In this document: in pieces, positions 7,077-13,451 of the stretch
Numbering within the stretch: the first letter of the stretch is position 1
Layout: every line of letters begins with the position of its first letter
DNA from: a virus
Reading direction: 5' to 3' (one strand)
Virus record (IMG/VR): IMGVR_UViG_3300037010_000335
Location: 1-29,925 of that record
DNA length: 29,925 bases
Program-made: the position numbers and the translations under genes
Notes under the pieces: generated by a model
The model's input: only the letters and a program-made list of their open reading frames with translations
Told to the model about the DNA's origin: nothing
Databases searched by the model: none

Positions 7077-7543
7077 ACATACCCCAGCGTGGTGAATCCC
7101 TGACCCGGTCGGTGTCCTGGTTTCTGGCCGCCTTTGCCACTGTGCTTCATAGCATAGCGGACGTGGTTCGGAGCGATCACCAGAACGTCTGGAACCTCCT
7201 CTTTTGGTTCGATGCAATACGGCTTTCGCTTTCTCTGTCTGTTCTTCATCGTCTCGCGAGTTAGGCCTAGTTGACCTGCCATCTTCTTAATGCTCTGACG
7301 GCTTCTCTTCAATTTTTCTGCGGTAATTTGCAGGGGATATTGGGCATACATCTTGATCAAGGTCTGTTTATCCTTACTTGACCAAGCGGTAGGAGTCCGC
7401 TTGCATACCTTATGCAGATCAAGTATGTGCTTCACCGAGTGGTGAGAGCAGCCCAGGATTTCTGCGATCTGAAATCGGCTCTTCGTTTTGTAGAGCTCGG
7501 TGGCCTGGGCAATGAGATCGGTCGTCCAGAATTTACGGCTCAT
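7073..7543 (-). CDS. DNA-binding protein with two HTH-like segments
   Basis: The 156-residue basic protein has an N-terminal helix-turn-helix RFQIAEILGCSHHSVKHIL (about 23-41) and a second one LQITAEKLKRSRQSIKKMAG (about 71-90), then a basic stretch KNRQRKRKPYC. It overlaps the Cro-like gene by 11 bases and sits in the position of lambda cII. It may regulate the early operon or assist replication, but the sequence does not decide this. Confidence 0.65.
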   Translation of the reverse strand: MSRKFWTTDLIAQATELYKTKSRFQIAEILGCSHHSVKHILDLHKVCKRTPTAWSSKDKQTLIKMYAQYPLQITAEKLKRSRQSIKKMAGQLGLTRETMKNRQRKRKPYCIEPKEEVPDVLVIAPNHVRYAMKHSGKGGQKPGHRPGQGFTTLGYV

Positions 7544-7727
7544 TGCTGAGCCCCTTTACTTTTTCGCATGCGGAATTCAAAGACTGCATCGTATCCCAAC
7601 TGGGTGATGTCTTACGGTTGATTATCCGCCATATTGTTGCCTGGCTGATTCCTGATGTCATGGCTAGCGTCGGCCATACGCCTTTTCTTGACTCTAGCCG
7701 TTCGATTAGTTTATCGAGTTCGTTCAC
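7533..7727 (-). CDS. Cro-like HTH repressor
   Basis: The 64-residue protein has a helix-turn-helix WPTLAMTSGISQATIWRIIN (about 18-37), the fold of Cro and YdaS-type repressors. It starts with GTG at 7727 with only a weak SD, about 30 bases after a predicted transcription start. It is the first gene of the leftward early operon and faces a divergent control region with palindromes, as Cro does in lambda. No opposing CI gene is present. Confidence 0.7.
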   Translation of the reverse strand: MNELDKLIERLESRKGVWPTLAMTSGISQATIWRIINRKTSPSWDTMQSLNSACEKVKGLSNEP

Positions 7728-7744
7728 TTTGTTCTATCCATTTA

Positions 7745-7756
7745 GTCAATGTTGAC
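7745..7756. promoter_or_regulatory. Palindrome GTCAA-TG-TTGAC, possible operator
   Basis: Five-base perfect arms flank a two-base centre. It lies at the predicted start of the leftward transcript, between the -10 box and the GTG of the Cro-like gene. A repressor bound here would block initiation. Confidence 0.45.
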
Positions 7757-7762
7757 GCCCAC

Positions 7763-7791
7763 ACAATACGCCTAAATTATTTTCCGTGCAA
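7763..7791 (-). promoter_or_regulatory. Leftward early promoter (sigma-70 type)
   Basis: On the minus strand TTGCAC (7791-7786) is followed by a 17-base spacer and TATTGT (7768-7763). Transcription would start near 7756 and enter the Cro-like gene after about 29 bases. The -35 box is half of a larger palindrome. Confidence 0.55.
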
Positions 7792-7808
7792 ACATAATTG
7801 TGCTTGCA
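7787..7808. promoter_or_regulatory. 22-bp imperfect palindrome, candidate shared operator
   Basis: Outer arms TGCAA and TTGCA are perfect and the centre AATT is self-complementary. Only two pairs in the 22 bp fail. It covers most of the -35 boxes of both divergent promoters, so one protein, for example the Cro-like product, could control both early operons. Confidence 0.55.
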
Positions 7809-7833
7809 TTTACGATATAGGTATGGAATGATG
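7804..7833 (+). promoter_or_regulatory. Rightward early promoter (weak match)
   Basis: TTGCAT (7804-7809) is followed by an 18-base spacer and AATGAT (7828-7833). The match to consensus is weaker than for the leftward promoter, but the -35 mirrors it across the shared palindrome. The leader before the first gene would be about 95 bases. Confidence 0.4.
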
Positions 7834-7841
7834 CCTACACA

Positions 7842-7857
7842 CTCTGAGCAATCAGAG
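7842..7857. other. Hairpin with GCAA tetraloop in the rightward leader
   Basis: CTCTGA and TCAGAG pair perfectly around GCAA, a GNRA-type loop. It lies in the untranslated leader of the rightward operon, where lambda has its nut site. A boxA-like element is not obvious, so an antitermination role is only a possibility. Confidence 0.4.
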
Positions 7858-7933
7858 ACACATCGGCAAAGCAAGTAAGCAATCTGGTCAGAACATATTT
7901 TTCAGTAGCATTGCCGGCCCGGAGATCCACATA

Positions 7934-8539
7934 GTGGAGAGAAAATTGGATACAAGAAAGAAGAAGACAGCAATTATTGAGGCAGAAGGCGAAGCGGTGA
8001 CGGCGTTGGTCGGACACGCCGTTGACCGGGTAATTAGAGGAATGGACGGGGCCGTCGAGCAGCCCATTACAGCCGACCGGTCAACGGCCATGAACACGGA
8101 GGAATACTCAGAGGCCAAGAACACGGGCTACAAATCGGTGGCCATGAACATGGGGGACGGTTCTGAATCTACGAACACGGGAGAACAATCGGTTGCCATG
8201 AACACTGGCTACCATTCAGTGGCACTGAACGCGGGTTACCGTTCGACGGCCATAAACACTGGGGAATACTCACAGGCCAAGAATGAGGGAGGGCAGTCGG
8301 TTGCCATGAACACTGGAGACTACTCGGTGGCCGAGGTGAAGGGCACTGGGTCGGTTGCGGCATCCATTGGCACCCAAGGTCGCGCCTGCGCTGCCGTTGG
8401 CTGCGCAATCGTCCTCTGCTACCGAGACGAGAACAACGGCCGTCTGATCCATATCAGCTCAAGCAAAGTAGGAGAAAACGGAGTCAAGCCTGACACCTGG
8501 TACGTTCTCGACGCCGATGGAACATTTGTAGAGGTGTGA
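7934..8539 (+). CDS. 9-residue-repeat protein (probable beta-solenoid)
   Basis: The GTG at 7934 has GGAG nine bases upstream. After a charged N-terminus (1-49), residues 50-148 form eleven units of nine residues of the type S-V-A-M-N-T-G-Y-x, for example SVAMNTGYH and SVALNAGYR. This should fold as a beta-solenoid. The C-terminal domain (about 149-201) contains CAIVLCYRDENNGRLIHISS and KPDTWYVLDADG. Proteins of this build occur in phages and bacteria without known function. It is the first gene of the rightward early operon. Confidence 0.7.
   Translation: MERKLDTRKKKTAIIEAEGEAVTALVGHAVDRVIRGMDGAVEQPITADRSTAMNTEEYSEAKNTGYKSVAMNMGDGSESTNTGEQSVAMNTGYHSVALNAGYRSTAINTGEYSQAKNEGGQSVAMNTGDYSVAEVKGTGSVAASIGTQGRACAAVGCAIVLCYRDENNGRLIHISSSKVGENGVKPDTWYVLDADGTFVEV
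8081..8377 (+). repeat. Coding 27-bp degenerate tandem repeats (11 units)
   Basis: The DNA repeats with a 27-bp period matching the nine-residue protein units, with recurrent words such as GCCATGAACAC. The units have diverged at third positions, so this is a protein-level repeat and not a CRISPR. Confidence 0.8.
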
Positions 8540-8540
8540 A

Positions 8541-8885
8541 ATGAACAAACATGACGGTTGGCTGGAACAGCCCTACTCCGATTCCGATATGCGACAGGCT
8601 GCCTTTGATGCTAGCCATACGCACATCAAATATGCATTATGGGATTCGCTGGCCTCTTCGCCGCTGACCGCCCAGAAGATGGCCGATGATTGGGAGATTC
8701 TGATAAACATTGAGGGAGAAGTCCTCCAGAAAATAGCCTACGCAAAAGCGCACCCGGATGAATGCGCGTGGGCAATTATCCAGATAATCGGCCTGGTTGA
8801 TCTAAAGTTGGACCTGGTGGCTACGTATCAGGCTGAACACCCGCAGTACGATGATGAAATCGAACACTCACGGAGGACAGCATGA
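8541..8885 (+). CDS. Hypothetical early protein, 114 aa
   Basis: The product is acidic and mostly helical, starting MNKHDGWLEQPYSDSDMRQA and ending DDEIEHSRRTA. The ATG follows the repeat-protein stop by one base, with GAGG before it, and its own stop overlaps the next ATG (ATGA). No domain is recognised. Confidence 0.65.
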   Translation: MNKHDGWLEQPYSDSDMRQAAFDASHTHIKYALWDSLASSPLTAQKMADDWEILINIEGEVLQKIAYAKAHPDECAWAIIQIIGLVDLKLDLVATYQAEHPQYDDEIEHSRRTA

Positions 8886-9178
8886 CAAATATCAGCACCA
8901 GTGATTGTAACCATGTTCGAGATTTCGACTGTGGCAACTCAATATTTCGGTATGACAAAAAGCGCCATACCAAATCTGACCCGGAGCACGGCATGATCTA
9001 CATCTTTGTGATGATCCTGGCCGCGCTGGTCCTGACCGTCTCCATGGTACGCAACGACGATCCCGCCAGCTGCCTTCCGAGCACACCCGATCAGGTCAGC
9101 GTCGGTCGGATGGATAAGCAGGGCCATCTGGTCTGTGTGATCCAGCCAGCCCACCCTAAACGCATCAGCATGGAGTAA
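8882..9178 (+). CDS. Small membrane protein, unknown
   Basis: The 98-residue protein has one transmembrane segment around residues 37-56 (GMIYIFVMILAALVLTVSMV), followed by a hydrophilic domain with two cysteines. Translation starts at 8882 in a four-base overlap with the previous gene. An internal Met just before the membrane segment could be an alternative start. It sits between early genes, so it may be an inner-membrane early protein. No family is recognised. Confidence 0.6.
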   Translation: MTNISTSDCNHVRDFDCGNSIFRYDKKRHTKSDPEHGMIYIFVMILAALVLTVSMVRNDDPASCLPSTPDQVSVGRMDKQGHLVCVIQPAHPKRISME

Positions 9179-9181
9179 GAC

Positions 9182-10030
9182 ATGAGTAACGAGATAGCCG
9201 TAGTAAACGAACAACGGGCACTTACAGCCGGAGAAATCCGGGCTCATGTAAACCGCGTCCAAGAAGTGATGAAGGCCGTTATGCAGCGAGAAACGCACTA
9301 TGGCGTTATCCCTGGAAGCAAGAAGCCAAGCCTGTATAAGCCGGGTGCTGAGGTTCTTTGTGTGACCTTCCGAGTAGCCCCTAGCTACAGGATAGAAGAA
9401 CTTTCAACGGATGATAGCGTGCGTTACCGGATCACCTGCGTAGGAACCCATCAGACAACAGGCGTGGTGCTCGGCGAAGGCGTTGGCGAATGCTCGTCAA
9501 ACGAGGAAAAATACAAGTGGCGTCGGGCCATCTGCCAGGAAGAATACGACGACACTCCTGCTGATCGAAAGCGCATCAAATACGGGAAATACCAGGGCAA
9601 AGTAGAGAGGACCCAACAACTGCGCACCGAGCCAGCAGACATTGCCAATACCGTGCTTAAGATGGCCGTCAAACGCGCCCAGGTCGCCATGACGCTGAAT
9701 GTCACCGCCGCCTCTGACTGCTTCACCCAGGATATTGAAGACCTTCCGCCCGAGTTGCTGGAGATCGAGCGCAACCGGGAACAGGGCGGAAAACCTCCAG
9801 AAGAAAAGCCGCCCTACCCTGCCGCCGAATTTGAAAAGAACATCGAAGTATGGAGAAAGGCCATCATGGACGGACGCGCATCAGCAGAACAAATAATCGC
9901 CCGGTCGTCCACCAAGTACATGCTATCTGATGAGCAGAAATCCGCCATCATATCCCCCATTGAAAAAGCACCGGAAGCCGCGCCGATTAATGGCGAATGG
10001 GTTGCCGATTTTGCAGGAGCAGAACAATGA
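9182..10030 (+). CDS. Putative single-strand annealing protein
   Basis: The 282-residue protein has the conserved segments AVMQRETHYGVIPGSKKPSL, RYRITCVGTHQTTGVVLGEG, VGECSSNEEKYKWRR and DIANTVLKMAVKRAQVAMTL followed by NVTAASDCFTQDIEDLP. These mark a widespread phage family found next to YqaJ-type exonucleases, suggesting an annealing partner like Red beta or Erf. The pairing is visible here: its stop overlaps the exonuclease start (ATGA). The biochemical role is inferred from context, not shown by a catalytic motif. Confidence 0.6.
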   Translation: MSNEIAVVNEQRALTAGEIRAHVNRVQEVMKAVMQRETHYGVIPGSKKPSLYKPGAEVLCVTFRVAPSYRIEELSTDDSVRYRITCVGTHQTTGVVLGEGVGECSSNEEKYKWRRAICQEEYDDTPADRKRIKYGKYQGKVERTQQLRTEPADIANTVLKMAVKRAQVAMTLNVTAASDCFTQDIEDLPPELLEIERNREQGGKPPEEKPPYPAAEFEKNIEVWRKAIMDGRASAEQIIARSSTKYMLSDEQKSAIISPIEKAPEAAPINGEWVADFAGAEQ

Positions 10031-11541
10031 TCGAAATCGAAGAAGCCCAAGGAAGCGAAGCATGGCTCGCCCACCGTGCCAAGTGCCTGAATGCCAGCGA
10101 AGCACCGGCCATGATGGGCGTCAACCCGCACAGGAGCCGCGCCGATCTTCTAAAAGAGAAGTCTACCGGGATTGCGCCTGAGATTGATGCCGAGACCCAG
10201 GCTAGGTTCGACCGTGGCCTTAAAGAAGAAGAAATGGCCAGGCCTATAGCAGAGCGAATCATTGGTGAAGAACTGTTCCAGATTGTCGCAACTGATGACA
10301 CCGGCAAGTATTCCGCCAGCGCGGATGGCTCGACGATGTTCTGTGAAATCGGATTCGAACATAAATCATGGAACGACTCGCTGGCTGAAAAGGTAGCAAC
10401 CGGCCACGTTCCCGAGTCTCACAAATGGCAGCTTGTGCATCAGCAGATGGTTTTCGGATTCGATAAGGTACTTTTCATGGTGTCCAATGGAACTGAAGAA
10501 AAGATGGTTTATTGCTGGTTTAAGGCAACCGATGAAGAAATTAAGCGACTGATTTCCGGTTGGGATCAATTCGAGGCCGACCTGGAAGAATACCAGTACG
10601 TCGAAACCAAGCCCGAGGCAATCGGCCGCGCACCGGATCAACTGCCGTCCCTGCACATCGAAGTAACTGGCATGGTCACTGCCTCGAACCTGGACGAGTT
10701 CAAGGGAACCGCGCTGGCCGTGTTCCGTGGCATCAAAACCGACCTGAAGACCGACCAAGATTTCGCCGACGCCGAGAAGGCCATCAAGTTTTGCAAGGAC
10801 GCTGAGGAACGGCTGGAATCTGCAAAGTCCCACGCGCTGAGCCAGACCGAGAGCATTGATGAGCTTTTCCGCACCATCGACTCCATCAAGGAAGAGGCCC
10901 GGACGGTGCGCCTCAAGCTGGACAAGCTGGTCAAGGTTGAGAAGGACAACCGAAAGTCCGAGATCATCACGATGGCCCACGCCAAATATCGTGCCCACGT
11001 TGACGCACTCAACAAGCGGATCGGCGGCCAGTGGATGCCGACCATCGTTCCGGCCTTTGCCGAGTCCATAAAGGGACTCAAAAGCCTGGACAGCATGATC
11101 GACAGGATCATAACCACGCTAGCCAATGCCAAGATAGATGCGAACGAAACAGCCATGCGCATCTCCTACAATAAGAGCGCAGTCGGCGAGGATATGGCGC
11201 TGTTCCCGGACTGGCTGAATGTCTGCACCAAGTCAGAGGAGGACTTCGCCGCCATGCTATCCATGCGCCTCAACCAGCGCAAAGAGGCCGAAGAAAAACG
11301 ACTTGCGGAAAGGCGTGCCGTGAAAGATGCGATGACGGAAGTTATGCCGCGAGACATACAGCCTGTGAGCGTGGAAACGCCGACCAATGCTATTCAGCAG
11401 GGGATTAACCAGCAGCAGAAGCCGAACCAGTGGACTGTTATCGACCCGCAAGACCGGACGCACAAGGGAACATTGGAGCAGATGACTCAGCTCTTGGTGC
11501 AACAGCGCCAGCTCGAAAACACAGTTAAGCAGGAGTATTGA
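10027..11541 (+). CDS. YqaJ-type exonuclease with C-terminal coiled-coil domain
   Basis: The start at 10027 is chosen for its ATGA overlap with the annealing-protein gene, although the frame is open to 9997. The N-terminal nuclease domain has GSEAWLAHRAKCLNASEAPA (about 9-28), a probable active-site segment CEIGFEHKSW with E-x-K, and KWQLVHQQM. From about residue 225 a long helical region (AEKAIKFCKDAEERLESAK) resembles the DUF1351-type domain often fused to phage recombination nucleases. It probably makes 3' overhangs for the annealing protein. Confidence 0.8.
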   Translation: MIEIEEAQGSEAWLAHRAKCLNASEAPAMMGVNPHRSRADLLKEKSTGIAPEIDAETQARFDRGLKEEEMARPIAERIIGEELFQIVATDDTGKYSASADGSTMFCEIGFEHKSWNDSLAEKVATGHVPESHKWQLVHQQMVFGFDKVLFMVSNGTEEKMVYCWFKATDEEIKRLISGWDQFEADLEEYQYVETKPEAIGRAPDQLPSLHIEVTGMVTASNLDEFKGTALAVFRGIKTDLKTDQDFADAEKAIKFCKDAEERLESAKSHALSQTESIDELFRTIDSIKEEARTVRLKLDKLVKVEKDNRKSEIITMAHAKYRAHVDALNKRIGGQWMPTIVPAFAESIKGLKSLDSMIDRIITTLANAKIDANETAMRISYNKSAVGEDMALFPDWLNVCTKSEEDFAAMLSMRLNQRKEAEEKRLAERRAVKDAMTEVMPRDIQPVSVETPTNAIQQGINQQQKPNQWTVIDPQDRTHKGTLEQMTQLLVQQRQLENTVKQEY

Positions 11542-11542
11542 G

Positions 11543-11773
11543 ATGGATATTGTTGATCGAATTTATGCTGTTCGTGAGGATGGCTCGGACCCCGACTTAA
11601 TATACGAAGCTGCGGAAGAGATATTCCGACTGCGCGATGCCATCCGCCAGACACTCGACTCAAACTGGCACATGGCGGACGGCGATGTCTGTGCTCTGAT
11701 GGTGCTCAAAGTCGCTCTACGCGAGTCTGGCGTACCGTGGCATGGCGAAGTGTTAGCAGGAAAACGTAAATAG
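11543..11773 (+). CDS. Conserved small phage protein, 76 aa
   Basis: The product starts MDIVDRIYAVREDGSDPDLI and continues YEAAEEIFRLRDAIRQ, a pattern shared by many short phage proteins with an AA-x-EI-x-RLR segment. The ATG is one base after the exonuclease stop. It ends just before an elaborate nested stem-loop. Function unknown. Confidence 0.65.
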   Translation: MDIVDRIYAVREDGSDPDLIYEAAEEIFRLRDAIRQTLDSNWHMADGDVCALMVLKVALRESGVPWHGEVLAGKRK

Positions 11774-11774
11774 G

Positions 11775-11821
11775 CTTGTTAGTGGATTGCATGTTGATAA
11801 CAACCTGCAAATTCTAACAAG
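11775..11821. other. Nested three-part inverted repeat between genes
   Basis: CTTGTTAG (11775-11782) pairs with CTAACAAG (11814-11821). Inside, TTGCA (11787-11791) pairs with TGCAA (11806-11810), and GTTG (11793-11796) pairs with CAAC (11801-11804) around ATAA. There is no U-tract on the transcript strand. The box order is opposite to an attC site, so it is listed as a structured element of unknown role. Confidence 0.6.
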
Positions 11822-11848
11822 AGCAAAAAACAGATCGAAAGGTAATAA

Positions 11849-12532
11849 GTGAAAAAACTCCGAGTGCTTATCGCCTGTGAATACAGCGGAAGGGTGCGCC
11901 GCGCCTTTGCCCAAATGGGGCACGATGTGCTATCGGCTGACTTTGAACCGGCCGAGGACGGCAGTCCATATCACTATCAGGGCGATTGCTTTGATCTGAT
12001 AAATGACCAACCATTCGATCTTATGATCGCGCATCCGCCATGTACTTATTTGAGCGTGAGCGGAATGCATTGGACGAAGCGCGGACTGCGTGACCCGAAA
12101 CTAACAGAAGACGCCTTGGCGTTCGTGCAACGGCTGATGGATGCACCGATAGCCAAAATAGCCATTGAGAACCCGGTGAGCGTGATTTCTAGCAGGATTA
12201 GAAAACCTGACCAGATTGTGCACCCATACATGTTCGGAGATAACGCGAGTAAGAAAACATGCCTTTGGATTAAGGGTTTGCCGCCGTTGAGGCCGACGAA
12301 CTTTGTAGAGCCGCGCTTGGTGTGCTGCGGTTCCGAAGTGCCGAACGCCGATAAGTACGCCTGCCCGAACTGTAATGGCGACAAGGTGGCGCGACCACGG
12401 TGGGGCAACCAGTGCGATAGCGGTCAGAACAAACTAGGACCTAGAAATGACCGCTGGAAGGAGCGGAGCCGCACATACCAAGGCATTGCAACCGCAATGG
12501 CGGAACAGTGGGGGAAAGCCAACAACGCCTAG
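11849..12532 (+). CDS. DNA cytosine-5 methyltransferase-like protein
   Basis: Starting at a GTG after GAAAGG, the 227-residue protein has an N-terminal Rossmann segment LRVLIACEYSGRVRRAFAQM, the catalytic-type motif HPPCTYL (62-68) and ENP (107-109), the PC and ENV motifs of C5-methylases. A Cys cluster (CC at 159-160, CPNC 172-175) may bind zinc. It is shorter than classical enzymes and lacks an obvious large target-recognition domain, as in a known phage subfamily. It may protect phage DNA from restriction. Confidence 0.75.
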   Translation: MKKLRVLIACEYSGRVRRAFAQMGHDVLSADFEPAEDGSPYHYQGDCFDLINDQPFDLMIAHPPCTYLSVSGMHWTKRGLRDPKLTEDALAFVQRLMDAPIAKIAIENPVSVISSRIRKPDQIVHPYMFGDNASKKTCLWIKGLPPLRPTNFVEPRLVCCGSEVPNADKYACPNCNGDKVARPRWGNQCDSGQNKLGPRNDRWKERSRTYQGIATAMAEQWGKANNA

Positions 12533-12596
12533 CTAACCGGAGCAGTCTGATTTATCTACTACGTACATGTTGAGAGAAATATTATAGGATGGTGTA

Positions 12597-12812
12597 ATGA
12601 TGATTGAGAAACTGAAGTGGACCGATGTAACCAAGAAGCTTCCGGACGATGCCGGTACGGTGTTGCTTTGGGTACGAGCCGCGAGGCCGTTTTCTAACCC
12701 AGGATGGATGACTGGTTATTTCGACGAGGGCGAATGGCACGATAGCGAAACTGGGTACGCGGTGCATAGCATCGTCACGCACTGGGCGGAACCGAATGGC
12801 CCTGGTATCTAA
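12597..12812 (+). CDS. DUF551-like small protein
   Basis: The 71 residues contain KWTDVTKKLPDDAGTVLLWV and end with VHSIVTHWAEPNGPGI, the W-x-x-V-x-x-x-LPDD...HW-x-P pattern of DUF551 proteins common in phages. Start is at 12597 or the adjacent ATG at 12600. The stop TAA lies inside the first attC-like site, so the gene and site form a cassette-like unit. Function unknown. Confidence 0.7.
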   Translation: MMIEKLKWTDVTKKLPDDAGTVLLWVRAARPFSNPGWMTGYFDEGEWHDSETGYAVHSIVTHWAEPNGPGI

Positions 12813-12862
12813 CGCTTTAATTCAGGTGCGCGAAGCCATCCCGCTGGATTGACGGGTTATGT
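12807..12862 (+). other. attC-like site 1 (after DUF551-like gene)
   Basis: The left box ATCTAAC (12807-12813) fits the R'' consensus RYYYAAC. The right box is GTTATGT (12856-12862). Inner arms AATTCAG and CTGGATT pair with one G-T. Closer to the loop CGAAG, GTG pairs with CA(T)C leaving T12839 unpaired. The order matches integron attC sites (R'', spacer, L'', loop, L', spacer, R'). It points the same way as the gene. Confidence 0.6.
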
Positions 12863-12880
12863 TTTGTTTTGCGAAAGTGA

Positions 12881-12909
12881 TTGACACATGATTGGTTATG
12901 CAATACATT
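12881..12909 (+). promoter_or_regulatory. Sigma-70 promoter before the 73-aa gene
   Basis: TTGACA (12881-12886, perfect -35) is followed by a 17-base spacer and TACATT (12904-12909). It lies just after the first attC-like site and about 50 bases before the ATG at 12958. The 73-aa gene and those after it therefore seem to have their own promoter besides early read-through. Confidence 0.6.
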
Positions 12910-12957
12910 ATTAATCACGCAAGGCGCGGTGCCGAGCAGAAGCCTTAAGGAGAGATC

Positions 12958-13179
12958 ATGAACAATGTCAACCATGTCGAAGAGTCAAGGAAATACCCCA
13001 ACTTCTCGCAAGGGTACGAGGCGATTGGTGCCTCGGCCCAAGACGAGGCCGATCTTATCGCGGCTGGACGTCGCAAGTGCGACGATGGAAAATGGTACGC
13101 GAATGGGTATGGCCCCGTTCGAGGGGGATGGGGGTACTACGGAAACAACGGGGTTGGATACGGTCCGGTCTACCGATGA
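12958..13179 (+). CDS. Hypothetical Gly/Tyr-rich protein, 73 aa
   Basis: An AAGGAGAG SD precedes the ATG at a good distance. The N-terminus is polar (MNNVNHVEESRKYPNFSQGY). The C-terminus is rich in Gly, Tyr and Trp (GYGPVRGGWGYYGNNGVGYG). No domain is recognised. It is transcribed from its own promoter, and its stop overlaps the start of the next gene. Confidence 0.6.
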   Translation: MNNVNHVEESRKYPNFSQGYEAIGASAQDEADLIAAGRRKCDDGKWYANGYGPVRGGWGYYGNNGVGYGPVYR

Positions 13180-13388
13180 CCGGGCCGAAACGTCCAGCGC
13201 ACCGACCGGCGCAATACCCAGGCGAGTCAATGGCAACATTAACGGTTCGCCTTCCGGTGCGACTTAAAGAAAAGGTGGTGCGCATCAGCAATGGGCGCAC
13301 CGGTAAATGGGTTTGCGAGCGGATCGAGAAGGCCCGTGAACCTAACGCAGAGCTAATGGTAGCGAGTGAAAACGCAACAACGAAGTGA
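13176..13388 (+). CDS. Small ribbon-helix-helix-like protein
   Basis: The start at 13176 overlaps the previous stop as ATGA. A second ATG at 13230 would give 52 residues beginning MATLTVRLPVRLKEKVVRIS. That segment has the beta-strand plus helix pattern of ribbon-helix-helix DNA-binding proteins (TLTVRLP, then two helices). It could repress its own promoter at 12881. The last codons run into an attC-like site. Confidence 0.55.
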   Translation: MTGPKRPAHRPAQYPGESMATLTVRLPVRLKEKVVRISNGRTGKWVCERIEKAREPNAELMVASENATTK

Positions 13389-13429
13389 GTTGGATGTTCG
13401 AGCGTCCCACATTGAGCGCCTTGTTATGC
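13340..13429 (+). other. attC-like site 2 (after RHH-like gene)
   Basis: The left box ACCTAAC (13340-13346) fits RYYYAAC and lies inside the end of the RHH-like gene. The right box is GTTATGC (13423-13429). GCTAATG pairs with CATTGAGC leaving one unpaired G, the same extra G seen in classical attC L' arms. At 90 bases it is longer than the others, with a weakly structured centre. Confidence 0.5.
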
Positions 13430-13451
13430 GTCGAATTTTAAGGAAAGAAAT

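Noticed and set aside
7073-7140. ATG at 7140 as start of the replication initiator
   Set aside because: It would overlap the HTH gene by 68 bases, while GTG 6987 has a strong SD and a four-base coupling overlap.
8081-8377. Possible CRISPR-like regular repeats
   Set aside because: The 27-bp period is in frame with a 9-residue protein repeat and has no spacers.
10366-10998. 210-codon minus-strand open frame
   Set aside because: It is antisense to the YqaJ-type exonuclease, with no SD or domain.
11775-11821. A fifth attC site
   Set aside because: The outer boxes run GTTAG...CTAAC, the reverse of the attC order, and no matching left box is seen upstream.
12530-12580. An attC site after the C5-methyltransferase-like gene
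   Set aside because: A TAAC box is present (GCTAACC), but no right box or complementary arms could be found.
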